This document shows, in pieces, positions 17,594 to 27,455 of a DNA stretch of 52,041 bases. Below the pieces are notes generated by a model. It did not search any database and was not told the DNA's origin. It saw only the letters and a list, made by a program, of their open reading frames with translations. The stretch is from Rhodobacter sp. TJ_12 (GTDB taxonomy: Bacteria; Pseudomonadota; Alphaproteobacteria; Rhodobacterales; Rhodobacteraceae). The DNA is taken from assembly GCF_020023995.1 (NCBI RefSeq), contig NZ_NRRD01000023.1, positions 1-52,041 of the forward strand, given 5' to 3'. Numbering within the stretch: the first letter of the stretch is position 1; the number at the start of each line of letters is the position of its first letter. The translations under genes were made by a program, and so were the position numbers.

Positions 17594-19647
17594 GGCCGCA
17601 ACACAACCCGCCGATGCGCGGCACGGCCCTGCGCATCCAGCACCGTCAGGCTGACGTAACCGGGGCCGGAGAGGTTGAGCACCGTTTCACGCGCACGCGT
17701 GCCCACCAAAAGCGGCGCCCCATTGGCCAGCCATGTAAACGGCGGTTCGCCGCCGCGCAGCTTGACCACCAGCCCTTGGCCTGCGGTTTCCACCTCGGCC
17801 CCGTCGGGGGGGAACGTCACCTCGGGCGCGCCCATCACCGTTTCCGCAAAGGCGGCATCGCGCGGGCGAAAGCGTTGCAACGGTTGCGGCAGCCGGGCAT
17901 TCGGCAGCAATAGCGTGGCAGGCGGTGGCGGGGGCAGCTGGGCGCGTTCGGGCCCCAGCCGATCAAACAGTTCAAACAGCACGGGCGCCGCCAGATCGCC
18001 GCCAAAGGCCCCGGGCACCGGCGTGCCATCCGCGCGCCCCATCCAGACGCCCGCGACATGGTGCCCATCGAACCCCACGGCGAGCGCATCGCGGTGCCCG
18101 TAAGAGGTGCCGGTCTTATAGGCGATCCGGTTCGGCGTGCCGCCGGGGGGCGGCGCAAGGCGTGATAAAATCTCGCCCACCTGCCACGCGGCCACCGCGC
18201 CGAACAAACGCCCCTCCAGCGGATGCGCCCGGCCCGCCTCGGCCGAAAGCGCGACCGGCTGACCAAGCCGGGCCAGCGCGGCATAGGCCTGCACAAGGTC
18301 TTGCAGGTTGATCCCCAACCCGCCAAGGCTGACCGCCAGTCCGGGCGGCGCAGAGCTGGGCAGCGCTGGTTGCGCGCCCGCGCGGCGCAAACTGGCCGGC
18401 AACCGTTCCGGCCCCAAAGCCTCGGTCAGGCTGACCACGGGGATATTGAGCGATAGCGTCAGCGCTTGGCGCATGGTGACCGTGCCGCGAAATTCCCGGT
18501 CAAAGTTTTGCGGGCGCCACGGGCCAAAGGCGATGGGGCGATCTTCGATCAGGGTCTCGGGATGGGCCAGACCATCGTCAAAGGCCAGCGCATAGACAAA
18601 GGGTTTGAGCGTGGAGCCGGGCGAGCGGGGCGCTTGGCTCAGATCCACAAAACCGGCGCGCGCGCTGTCGGTCCAAGCGGCGCCGCCGACCTCGGCCAAA
18701 ATTTCGCCGGTCTGGTGATCGGCCAGCACCATTGCCACCGACACTTGTCCAACCTGCCCCCGCACGGCGCGCCGTGCCAGCTTTTCCGCCGCGCGTTGCA
18801 GTTGCGGATCGATGCTTGTCTCGATCCGCGTGCCCTTGGGGGCGGCGGCAGATAGGCGTTCGGTCAGATGCGGCGCAAGCGCCGGAAAGGCGCGCCTTTG
18901 CGCCGGGATCGGTTCGGCCCGTGCCGCAAATGTGCTGTCTGGCGTCAGCACCCCGGCTTGGGAGAGCCGGTCCAGAACCCGGTCCCGTGCCTCTTTGGCG
19001 GCGCGCGGGTGCCGGTCCGGGCGGCGCGTTTCGGGCGATTGCGGCAAAGCGATCAATAGCGCGGTCTGTGCGGGTGTCAGCCGACGCGGCTCTTTGCCAA
19101 ACCATGCCAGCGCAGCGGCCCGCAGCCCTTCAATATTGCCGCCATAAGGGGCAAGGCGCAGATAGAGATCAAGGATCTGATCCTTGTTTAGCTTCCGTTC
19201 AAGCGCCAGCGCCAACCGCGCCTGCCGGGCTTTGCCTGCCAGCGTGCCGGTGGGCCCATCTTCCAAAAGCCGCGCCACCTGCATCGTCAGCGTCGAGGCC
19301 CCCGAGACGACATGGCCATTCCAAACGACTTGGCCTGCGGCGCGCAAAACCGCCCAAGGGTCGACCCCGGCATGGTGGCGAAACCGGCGATCTTCATAGG
19401 CGATCAGGGCGTCTAAATAGGCTTGGTCGACGGGTCCGGGGGCCAGCCGCCAGCGCCCATCGGCCACGGCGAAGGCCCGCAGCAAGCTGCCATCGCGGGC
19501 CAGAACCTCTGTGCCGACCGGGACGCGAAGCGGTGGCAGCGGGGTGGTCGCCACCCAATCGTCAAAGGCATCACGCCCCCCCGCCACCAAAGCTAGGCCA
19601 AGGGCAGCGGCAAAGAATAGCCTTGGCCTGACGCGCGGTCGTCTCAC
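17590..19647 (-). CDS. pbpC: penicillin-binding protein 1C
   Basis: PBP1C is a bifunctional peptidoglycan synthase anchored in the inner membrane. The 685-residue protein has a signal-anchor (about 9-23) and a GT51 transglycosylase domain at about 45-220 with catalytic Glu85 in [12 protein letters not shown]. Its transpeptidase domain at about 275-580 carries Ser345-Thr-Leu-Lys348, Ser399-Leu-Asn and Lys511-Thr-Gly. A BiPBP_C domain at about 600-685 is diagnostic of PBP1C. The start is a GTG overlapping the alpha-2-macroglobulin stop (GTGA), so the two are coupled as in the widespread yfhM-pbpC pair. Confidence 0.95.
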   Translation of the reverse strand: MRRPRVRPRLFFAAALGLALVAGGRDAFDDWVATTPLPPLRVPVGTEVLARDGSLLRAFAVADGRWRLAPGPVDQAYLDALIAYEDRRFRHHAGVDPWAVLRAAGQVVWNGHVVSGASTLTMQVARLLEDGPTGTLAGKARQARLALALERKLNKDQILDLYLRLAPYGGNIEGLRAAALAWFGKEPRRLTPAQTALLIALPQSPETRRPDRHPRAAKEARDRVLDRLSQAGVLTPDSTFAARAEPIPAQRRAFPALAPHLTERLSAAAPKGTRIETSIDPQLQRAAEKLARRAVRGQVGQVSVAMVLADHQTGEILAEVGGAAWTDSARAGFVDLSQAPRSPGSTLKPFVYALAFDDGLAHPETLIEDRPIAFGPWRPQNFDREFRGTVTMRQALTLSLNIPVVSLTEALGPERLPASLRRAGAQPALPSSAPPGLAVSLGGLGINLQDLVQAYAALARLGQPVALSAEAGRAHPLEGRLFGAVAAWQVGEILSRLAPPPGGTPNRIAYKTGTSYGHRDALAVGFDGHHVAGVWMGRADGTPVPGAFGGDLAAPVLFELFDRLGPERAQLPPPPPATLLLPNARLPQPLQRFRPRDAAFAETVMGAPEVTFPPDGAEVETAGQGLVVKLRGGEPPFTWLANGAPLLVGTRARETVLNLSGPGYVSLTVLDAQGRAAHRRVVLRP

Positions 19648-22600
19648 TCGATCCGCACCATCCCGGTCGCCCCATGCGCGCGCATTTCGGGGCGATACAT
19701 ATCCTCGACCGAGGCGGCAGGATGCAGGAACCGGCCGGGGCTGACGGCACGCACGATATAGGCCAGCCGAAACGGTTGTTTCGAGCGCCAGTCAATCGCG
19801 GCCAAGAACTGGTCTTGCCGGAATTCCGTCATGCGCGGATTGCCCGTCAGATCGAGCCAATCGAGCGCGGCCACATCGCCCCCGCGCAAAAGGTTCGGGT
19901 TGTCAATTTCAAACCCGGCGGGCAGCGGGTCCGCCACCATCAGCCGCGCTTCGCGATAGCCTTGCGGGCGCACTTCCAGCACGGTCACAAGCCGCGTGCC
20001 TTGCGCCACAAGGCCGGGATCAACTGCCTCGCCATCCAGCGTGTAATAGCTACGCGAAATCGCCCAGCCATTACCGCCTGCGGGTTCGGGCACTTCGGGC
20101 GCGCCCACGGTGGTCAGCGTCAGCGTCGTGGCCCGCGCGCCGGTATTGGCAATGGCCAGGGACCGGCCCGCCGTTTGCGCATCGATCACCTTGACCAAGG
20201 GGCCCTCGGCAGGCTGGCCATCCACGGTCAGCCCTTCGGTGCCGGGTCGGTCGATCAGCGCATGGGCTGCCAAAAGCGTCCAAGTCGCTTCCTGCGTCGA
20301 CAGGGGCGTTTGCCCCAAGCGACGCATGACAGAGATGCCAACGCTGTCCATATCCACGGCCTGCGAGCCCGCTTCCGAGGCCAGCGCCAGCACCGCCGCG
20401 CTGTCGCGCAATTGCGTGCCGTAATCATCGCGCCAGCCGGTCTTTTCATTGCCCTGATCGCGGATCATACGGCCCGCGCGGGCAAACATCGCATCGGCCC
20501 GGGTCTGATCGCCATAAGAGGCCAGCGCCGCGCCCAATTGCGCCGCCGCCAAAGGTGTGGCGAAATCGTCGCCCTTCACATCGGCATAATAGCGCAGATC
20601 GCCGACTGCCGCCGCCCCTTCGCGCGCCAGCACCATCAGTTGATAGGCCAGATCGCGCCCGCCCCCGTTTGCGCCCGCATCGAAATCGGGCGCGTAATTG
20701 ACCTGATTGCGCAGATTGTCGAGCGCATTGCGAAACGCGCTGTCGGGGACGGTATAGCCCGCCTTGCGCGCCCGGCTCAGGAAGTCGGTGACATAGGCAT
20801 CCAGCCAGCCATCGCCCGCATTCGCGTGCCATAGCCCAAAGGCGCCAGAGGCATCTTGATTGGTCAGCACCTTGCGAATGGCCATATCGATCCGGGTGTC
20901 CAGATCCTTGGGCGCGGCCAGTTCCATCGCCTCAGCCACCGAAGAAAGATACAGCAGCGGCATCGCCTTGGAGGTGACCTGTTCGGTGCAGCCATAGGGG
21001 TAACGGTCCAGCGCGGCCAAAAGCGCAGGGGCCTCAAACCGCGCCAGCGGGCCAGAGGCCAGCGTGGCGCGTGCCGATCCGGGCAGGAAGCCGGCAAAAA
21101 CATTGGCGTCAAAGGTGAAAGTTTCCCCCGCCGCGAGGTCAAACCGCGATTGCCGCGCCACCTCGGGGCTTTGGCTTTTTACCTCTAGCTTGAGCGTCTT
21201 TTCCAGCAGCCTGCCATCGGGTGTGGCCAGCGCGACGCGCAATTCCTGCACACCTTCGGCCATCGGCGCGCTGAGCGGCACTTCGATTTCGGTCTTGCCC
21301 AGATCGGCCAGATCGACACCCGAGGGCGCGGCGCCAAGGCGCATCCCGGCAGAGCTTACATCCAGCCCCATCCGCCCCGAGGGCCCACTGGCATGGACGA
21401 TTTCCAACAACAGCCGTGATGTATCGCCCGGTGCCATGAAACGCGGCAGCGAGGCGGTGACGACGACCGGATCGCGCACCAGCACATCTTGGCTGGCTTG
21501 GCCGACCCCGGTTTTCGACCAGACCACCGCAGACAGCCGCACCGTGCCGTTAAAAGCAGGCATGTCGAAGCTGGTGTGGATCATCCCGTTTTCATCGGCC
21601 GTCAAAGCGCCCGAGACATAGGCCACCAGTTCCTCGGTCGGGGGGGGCGCTTGCATCGACATCTCGCGCGCAGCATCGCCGCCCGACCGGATTACGCCCG
21701 CCTCGCCCGCGCGGCCATCGATCAACCGCCCGTAAATGTCGCGCAGACCAACGCCCAGCCGCCGCTGGCCAAAGTAATGCGCCTGCGGATCGGGGACCTT
21801 GAAACCGGTCAGGTTCAAAATTCCCAGATCAACCGCCGCAATCGTGGCATGCACGGTTTCGCCCGGTGCGACCCCCGCGACTTTCAGCGTCACCGGCATC
21901 GGTGCGCGGGGTTCAGAGGTGTCGGGCATGTCAAACTGCACTTTAAGCGCCCGCTGACCCGGATCGACCTTGGCATAGGCCAGCCCCAGCGCCCGGTTCG
22001 GCGCGCGGGTGGGGGCGTCATCGGCCAAGGGTCGCAGGACCGATGCGGTGACGTAAGCGCCCGCGCCCCACTCTTCGGTCACAGGCAAGGTGATCTGATT
22101 CTCGCCCTCAGTCACCGCGACGGCTTCAAGCGCGATCACCCGGTTCGAAAGCACCGACACCAGCGCCATGCCATTGGCGGGCGCGACCACGCGCAAATTG
22201 GCCGTATCGCCCGCTTTGTAGGTGGGTTGGTCCAGCGAAAGCTGCAACCGGTCGGGGCTGGTCAGCACATCGGCGGGCGCATACCAGCCCGCATCGAACC
22301 CGTAGCTAGCCACCACCTCACCGGCGCCGTTTTCCAGCACAAGCTCATACTGGCCCCAGTCCACCTTGGCCGAGATCGCAAGCGGCGCAGCGGTGCCGGT
22401 GGTGCCATTGCCCTCGGCCACGCGGGTGCGATGGGTCACCGGTTCCCAATTCCATGACCCGTCTATCGCATACCATTGATACCGCGTCTCAACCCGGTTG
22501 AGCGTCCAGCGCAGGGGCTGCGCCACTGGGGTCAGCCGATCATTCAGCGCCACAACCTCAAAGCCCGCCTGCGCGCCTTCGGCCACGGTGTCGCCCTCAA

Positions 22601-25091
22601 ACAAGGGTCTGATCCCAACCACCGGCGCGGGCGGCATGACAAGACGCGAAATCCGCCGCTCTACTGGGCGGCCAGAGCCCTCGCGCACCCGCAGGGTGAA
22701 GGTTGCCTGCAAGGGGCGGCCTTGCTCAAAGCCGTAATCCGGAATCTCGGCCCAAATATCGGCATGGCCCTGCGCATCGGTTTCGGCGCTGTCCAGACCG
22801 CCCCAAGTGGTTTCGCTGGGCTCGTCATGGCGGCCAAAGCGATAGGCTTCATAGCTGGGCACGGCGGTCGCGGCGCGCATTGTCAGATCGCCTTCGACCT
22901 CAAGCCCCGCGCCCGGCGCGCCGAACAGATAGCGCGCATCCAGCCCGATCTTCGGAAGATCGCCGCCGGCCAGCACGCCGTCGGGCAGGCTCAGCGTGAA
23001 ATCGATCCGTTCGGGCAGGAAGTCTTCGACCAGCAGTTTCGTCGTGGCCAGTGGCGCGGCTTTGGGATCGGCGAAAAGATCCAGACGCCATGTGCCGCGC
23101 GGGGCCTGCGCCCCAAGGGGCAGGGCCACCAGGTGCCCGCCATCGCCCACATCTTCGGTCAGGGCGCGAATGTATTCGACACCATCGGGGCGCATCAGCA
23201 CTGCCGTCAGCGGCAGGCCCGCCAGCGCGGTGGCCGTGGCATCGCGTGCCAGCGCGGTCGCATGAATCGTTTCGCTCACCCGATAGGCGCCGCGATCGGT
23301 GGTCAAAAATACATCAATCGCCGGGGCGGCGGGCCGTCCTTCGACGCCGCGATCCGACAGATCAAATTCGGCATCCGAAAGTGAAAGGAAGGCCAGATCT
23401 TCGCCCCGCGTGACCGAGACAAGACCCGGCGCCAGATTGCCCTTGCCCGTGGTCAGTTCCGGTGCGAAACGGGCAAGACCCATGATATCGGTTTGGGCCG
23501 TGGCGATGACGCTGTTGCCTTTGGACACAAGCTCCACATCGGCTCCGGCCACCGCCGCCGCATCGGAAAGACCGCGCACCGCCACAGTTAGCCCATCGGT
23601 GCCCGAAAAGGTGCTAAGGCCCAGATCGGAAATGGCAAACCATTGTCCGGCGGGCGGATTTTCATAGTCATCCGCGCCGGGCACCGACGCGACCAGCACA
23701 TAAACCCCCGCGCCCAGCGGCCCGGTCACCTCTTGCACCGGCAGGCGGGTGGTCATGTCGCGGTTGACCTGCATTTTCACATCGGCGGTGCCGTGCCAAA
23801 CCTCTTCGGCCATCTGCCCGGCAAAGTAATCCAGCCCCCAACTGTCAAGCGAGCGGGCAAAGAATCCCTCGCGCATGGCCGCGATCAGGTTGCGGTCAGA
23901 CACACGCAGGATTTTCAGATCAAGATGTTCCAGATTGACGGTCTGCACCGGCACCCCGGTATCGGCCCCGCGCGGCAAGATATAGGCGCGCCCCGGAAAG
24001 CTGACCGCGGGGGAACGGTCGCGCACATAGGCCGTGATCGTCACATCCTTGCCCAAAGTTGTGCCCTCGGCATCGGGCAGGCCCTTGCGGAACGTCAGCG
24101 CCAAGCGCTCGCCATGATCCATGCCGCTGACACAGATCTGGTTGTTTTCCGCCTCGACGGTCAGCCCCGGTTTGGGCAGTTGCACGAAGCTTGCGTAATC
24201 CACCCCGCGCTTGGCGAGCTTTTCTGAAAAGGTGGCGCAGATGCGCGGGCTGGCGCTGTCGGCCTCCACCGTATGTTCGGCCATGCGAAAGCCATATTTT
24301 CCCTCGGCCGAATCCAGCGCGGCGGCGATCTCTTGGCGATTCGAAAGGGTTACGGCCAGCCGCAGCGCGGCCAACATTTCCTTGGTGCGGCGCGCCTTTT
24401 CCAGCGCTTGCGACATGACCAAAAGCGCCTGCGCCTGTGTGGCGGCATTGGGGGCGCGCAAATACCCGTTCACCGCAGCTGTCACCTGACGCGATGCAGC
24501 CGCGCTTGTTTCGCTCATGCGCAGTCCGATCGTGGCATAATCGATCCACAGATCGGCGGCATCGTTGAGCACCAAGAGCGCGCCGGTCAGGGCCAGCATC
24601 CGCGCCCGGTCGCCGCCTTCGCGTGCGGCTTGCAGCGCGCGCTGCAATTCCTCGACCGAGGCGAAATTCGTCATGTGCCGGCGCCCCATGGCATCGGCCA
24701 GATCGCTGGCCGCGGAAAGCGTGCCACCGCGCAAGAAGCCAAGGTCGGCGGCGCGGTCGCGCGCCCGCGCCTCGGTGCCCCGTGCTGCAGGGATCACAAC
24801 GCCCGAATAGGCCCCTTGGTAAGGCGACATGCCGGTGATGTCGGCTTTGGGAAAACAGGAATTGTTGCGGGCGTTGAAGGTGATCGCCTCGCAGGTCGGG
24901 TCAGCGAGACAAGCGGCCTGACAGGCTTCCAAAGATGTATTGAAAATTTGTGCAAGGTCGCGCCCGGCAAGGTCCATTCCTTCGGCAATAGACAGACGCT
25001 TGGCCGGGGTCAGAGGACGGTCCTGTGCCGCGCCCGGCAGCGCCGTCAGAAGCGAAAGTGACAAGGCGAGCAAAGCTTTGGGAAAATGCAT
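19644..25091 (-). CDS. bacterial alpha-2-macroglobulin with N-terminal PAN domain
   Basis: Bacterial alpha-2-macroglobulins are periplasmic protease traps. This 1815-residue protein has a signal peptide (residues 1-22, cleavage after GAA) and no lipobox, so it is probably soluble. A PAN/apple-like module with Cys57, Cys61, Cys67 and Cys79 follows, then a helical linker region. The long MG-domain array follows, with an HxSFDMPAFNGTVRLSAVVWS alpha-2-macroglobulin signature segment. A thioester-bearing domain has Cys1368-Thr-Glu-Gln1371 (YPYGCTEQ). The ATG at 25091 has GGAGGG four bases upstream; the open frame continues another 82 codons through the kinase gene. It is coupled to pbpC, consistent with guarding and repairing the wall after envelope breach. 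Confidence 0.93.
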   Translation of the reverse strand: MHFPKALLALSLSLLTALPGAAQDRPLTPAKRLSIAEGMDLAGRDLAQIFNTSLEACQAACLADPTCEAITFNARNNSCFPKADITGMSPYQGAYSGVVIPAARGTEARARDRAADLGFLRGGTLSAASDLADAMGRRHMTNFASVEELQRALQAAREGGDRARMLALTGALLVLNDAADLWIDYATIGLRMSETSAAASRQVTAAVNGYLRAPNAATQAQALLVMSQALEKARRTKEMLAALRLAVTLSNRQEIAAALDSAEGKYGFRMAEHTVEADSASPRICATFSEKLAKRGVDYASFVQLPKPGLTVEAENNQICVSGMDHGERLALTFRKGLPDAEGTTLGKDVTITAYVRDRSPAVSFPGRAYILPRGADTGVPVQTVNLEHLDLKILRVSDRNLIAAMREGFFARSLDSWGLDYFAGQMAEEVWHGTADVKMQVNRDMTTRLPVQEVTGPLGAGVYVLVASVPGADDYENPPAGQWFAISDLGLSTFSGTDGLTVAVRGLSDAAAVAGADVELVSKGNSVIATAQTDIMGLARFAPELTTGKGNLAPGLVSVTRGEDLAFLSLSDAEFDLSDRGVEGRPAAPAIDVFLTTDRGAYRVSETIHATALARDATATALAGLPLTAVLMRPDGVEYIRALTEDVGDGGHLVALPLGAQAPRGTWRLDLFADPKAAPLATTKLLVEDFLPERIDFTLSLPDGVLAGGDLPKIGLDARYLFGAPGAGLEVEGDLTMRAATAVPSYEAYRFGRHDEPSETTWGGLDSAETDAQGHADIWAEIPDYGFEQGRPLQATFTLRVREGSGRPVERRISRLVMPPAPVVGIRPLFEGDTVAEGAQAGFEVVALNDRLTPVAQPLRWTLNRVETRYQWYAIDGSWNWEPVTHRTRVAEGNGTTGTAAPLAISAKVDWGQYELVLENGAGEVVASYGFDAGWYAPADVLTSPDRLQLSLDQPTYKAGDTANLRVVAPANGMALVSVLSNRVIALEAVAVTEGENQITLPVTEEWGAGAYVTASVLRPLADDAPTRAPNRALGLAYAKVDPGQRALKVQFDMPDTSEPRAPMPVTLKVAGVAPGETVHATIAAVDLGILNLTGFKVPDPQAHYFGQRRLGVGLRDIYGRLIDGRAGEAGVIRSGGDAAREMSMQAPPPTEELVAYVSGALTADENGMIHTSFDMPAFNGTVRLSAVVWSKTGVGQASQDVLVRDPVVVTASLPRFMAPGDTSRLLLEIVHASGPSGRMGLDVSSAGMRLGAAPSGVDLADLGKTEIEVPLSAPMAEGVQELRVALATPDGRLLEKTLKLEVKSQSPEVARQSRFDLAAGETFTFDANVFAGFLPGSARATLASGPLARFEAPALLAALDRYPYGCTEQVTSKAMPLLYLSSVAEAMELAAPKDLDTRIDMAIRKVLTNQDASGAFGLWHANAGDGWLDAYVTDFLSRARKAGYTVPDSAFRNALDNLRNQVNYAPDFDAGANGGGRDLAYQLMVLAREGAAAVGDLRYYADVKGDDFATPLAAAQLGAALASYGDQTRADAMFARAGRMIRDQGNEKTGWRDDYGTQLRDSAAVLALASEAGSQAVDMDSVGISVMRRLGQTPLSTQEATWTLLAAHALIDRPGTEGLTVDGQPAEGPLVKVIDAQTAGRSLAIANTGARATTLTLTTVGAPEVPEPAGGNGWAISRSYYTLDGEAVDPGLVAQGTRLVTVLEVRPQGYREARLMVADPLPAGFEIDNPNLLRGGDVAALDWLDLTGNPRMTEFRQDQFLAAIDWRSKQPFRLAYIVRAVSPGRFLHPAASVEDMYRPEMRAHGATGMVRIE

Positions 25092-25124
25092 TGGACCCTC
25101 CAAGATGTGCGCCAAGAGCGTCTC

Positions 25125-27455
25125 ATGCATAGGAATTTCGATCAACGACCAAGCGCGTGGCGAAACAGTGTTAACCGCAAATTCACGCAAATGGCCGAGT
25201 TTCTGCATAAAGAATTTGGACGGGTGCCGGGCATGGAAGCCGCGTTGTCGGAAAAATTGGCGCAAGAGCGTCGCGCGCGGTTGGCCGCAGAGCGGCTGCT
25301 GGAGCAAAAAAAGCGGGAACTTTTCGCCGCAAATCAAAAGCTTGCGCTACATGCGCGGGCGCTTTCAGATCAGATCGTCAAGCAACGCCACGGGCTTCAG
25401 GTGGCGCTGACCGAGGCGGCCTCTCTCAAAGGGGAAAACCACCGGGTGCGCGGCGACCTGGAGCGCGCGGAATCGGTGGCGATGATCGCGCAGCGTCGCC
25501 TGTGGGATGCGCTTGAAACGATTCAGGACGGCTTTGCCGTCTATGACAGCGATTTGCGTCTGGTGGTGGCGAACAAGGCCTATCTGTCTTTTTTCCATGG
25601 GGAAATCGCCGTGACCGCCGGGGTCACCTATGATTCGGTGCTCAAGATCGTGGCGAGTCATCAGATGGTCGATATGGATGGGCGTGACCCGCTGGATTGG
25701 CACCATGACATGATCGCCCGGATCAAGCGCGAGCAGATCGAGCCGATGGTGCTGCGCACCCGCGAGGGCCGCCATATCAAGATGATCGACCGCTGGGGCG
25801 AAGACGGCGACCTTGTCTGTCTGTCGCAAGACATCACCCATATCATCGAGCGTGAACGCGAATTGGAAGAGGCCCGCAACAAGGCCGAAGCCGCGAACCG
25901 CGCCAAATCTGCCTTCTTGGCCAATATGAGCCACGAAATCCGCACCCCGATGAATGGGGTTGTCGGCATGGCCGAGCTGATGGCCGAGACCGATCTGACC
26001 GAGGAACAGCAGCTCTATGCCGAAACGATCCGGTCTTCGGGCGAAGCGCTGCTGACGATCATCAATGACGTTTTGGATTATTCCAAAATCGAGGCAGAGC
26101 GGCTGCGCCTTTACCCCGAGCAGTTTGATCTGGAACGGTGTCTGCACGAAATCATGGTGCTGTTGCAGCCCACGGCGAAAGATAAGGGGCTCAAGCTTCT
26201 GGTCGATTACGATCTGTTCCTGCCCACCCGGTTCATTGCCGATCCGGGGCGGATGCGCCAGATTCTGACCAACCTGATCGGCAATGCAGTGAAATTCACC
26301 CACACAGGTCATGTTTTGGCCCGTGTCGTCGGCTTTGAGCGGGACGATGACAGTTTTGAACTCCATGTCACGGTCGAGGATACCGGGATCGGCATTTCGC
26401 CCGACAGCATCGATCACGTATTTGGCGAGTTCAATCAGGTCGAAAGCACCTCGAACCGACGGTTCGAAGGCACTGGGCTTGGCCTTGCGATCACCCGGCA
26501 GTTGGTTCTGTTGATGGGCGGCTCTGTCTGGGTCGACAGCAATCTGGGCGAAGGATCGTGTTTCGGCTTCATCGTTACCTTGCCGCGTGCCGAGCCCGCC
26601 GACCCGTTGGACCGGCCCACGCCGGCGGTCACGTTGCGCGCGGCATTGGTGGTGGATGACCTGCTGGTGAACCGGGTCATTTTGGAACGCCAGCTTGAAA
26701 CCTATGGTCTAGATGTCACGCTGTGCCGCACCGGCACCGAAGCGTTAAGCGTGATCGATGATGGCGGGCAGTTCGATGTTGTGCTGACCGATCATCACAT
26801 GCCCGATCTTGACGGGATCGAACTGTCCAAACGGCTGCGCGCCAAGGGGCATCACACGCCGATCCTGCTTTTGACCTCGGACAGCGATGCATTGGCGCAG
26901 GCCGAGGCCGATTGCGATCTGTTCGGCTGCCTTGAAAAACCGGTGCTGCGCTCGGATCTGTTTCGGATGCTGCAAAAAATTTCGGTTGCGCCGCCAGAAG
27001 CCGAGGCCACGCCCGAACCGCCGCCGCCGCCGCCCGCGCCGGTTAAGCGGCAGATGCGGATCTTGGCCGCCGAGGACAATCGCACCAACCAGCTTGTCTT
27101 TGGCAAGATGGTCAAGGATCTCGACATCGATCTGCGCTTTGCCGGCAATGGCCGAGAGGCGGTCGAAGAATGGAAAAACTTCGCGCCCGATCTGATCTTT
27201 ATGGATATTTCGATGCCCGAAATGGATGGGCGCGAGGCCGCCCGCGCGATCCGCACGGCCGAATTCGGCACCGGCGCGCATGTGCCGATCTGTGCGCTTA
27301 CGGCCCATGCGATGGAAGGTGACAGCGATTCAATCTTTGCCGCGGGGATCGACCATTATCTGACCAAGCCGCTCAAGAAGGTCGCGATCACCGAGCGGAT
27401 CAAAACACATCAACCCGAAGAGGCGCGACCGGTGCTGCCCGAACTGGGGGAATGA
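25125..27455 (+). CDS. soluble hybrid sensor histidine kinase with two receiver domains
   Basis: The 776-residue protein has no membrane segment or signal peptide. In order: a coiled coil at about 35-120; a PAS domain at about 125-240 ([21 protein letters not shown]); HisKA with phospho-acceptor His270 in [12 protein letters not shown]; HATPase_c with the N box around Asn387, DTGIG at 419-423 and GTGLGLAI at 449-456. Receiver 1 is at about 505-620 with Asp556; a proline-rich hinge (626-640) leads to receiver 2 at about 644-765 with Asp694. No Hpt domain follows. The start is uncertain: 25125 leaves 33 bp to the divergent gene, while an ATG at 25191 would leave a more normal spacer. Ligand and output are unknown. 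Confidence 0.9.
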   Translation: MHRNFDQRPSAWRNSVNRKFTQMAEFLHKEFGRVPGMEAALSEKLAQERRARLAAERLLEQKKRELFAANQKLALHARALSDQIVKQRHGLQVALTEAASLKGENHRVRGDLERAESVAMIAQRRLWDALETIQDGFAVYDSDLRLVVANKAYLSFFHGEIAVTAGVTYDSVLKIVASHQMVDMDGRDPLDWHHDMIARIKREQIEPMVLRTREGRHIKMIDRWGEDGDLVCLSQDITHIIERERELEEARNKAEAANRAKSAFLANMSHEIRTPMNGVVGMAELMAETDLTEEQQLYAETIRSSGEALLTIINDVLDYSKIEAERLRLYPEQFDLERCLHEIMVLLQPTAKDKGLKLLVDYDLFLPTRFIADPGRMRQILTNLIGNAVKFTHTGHVLARVVGFERDDDSFELHVTVEDTGIGISPDSIDHVFGEFNQVESTSNRRFEGTGLGLAITRQLVLLMGGSVWVDSNLGEGSCFGFIVTLPRAEPADPLDRPTPAVTLRAALVVDDLLVNRVILERQLETYGLDVTLCRTGTEALSVIDDGGQFDVVLTDHHMPDLDGIELSKRLRAKGHHTPILLLTSDSDALAQAEADCDLFGCLEKPVLRSDLFRMLQKISVAPPEAEATPEPPPPPPAPVKRQMRILAAEDNRTNQLVFGKMVKDLDIDLRFAGNGREAVEEWKNFAPDLIFMDISMPEMDGREAARAIRTAEFGTGAHVPICALTAHAMEGDSDSIFAAGIDHYLTKPLKKVAITERIKTHQPEEARPVLPELGE

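Noticed and set aside
19674-20834. A 386-codon open frame on the plus strand
   Set aside because: It is antisense to the alpha-2-macroglobulin C-terminal region and His/Arg-rich.
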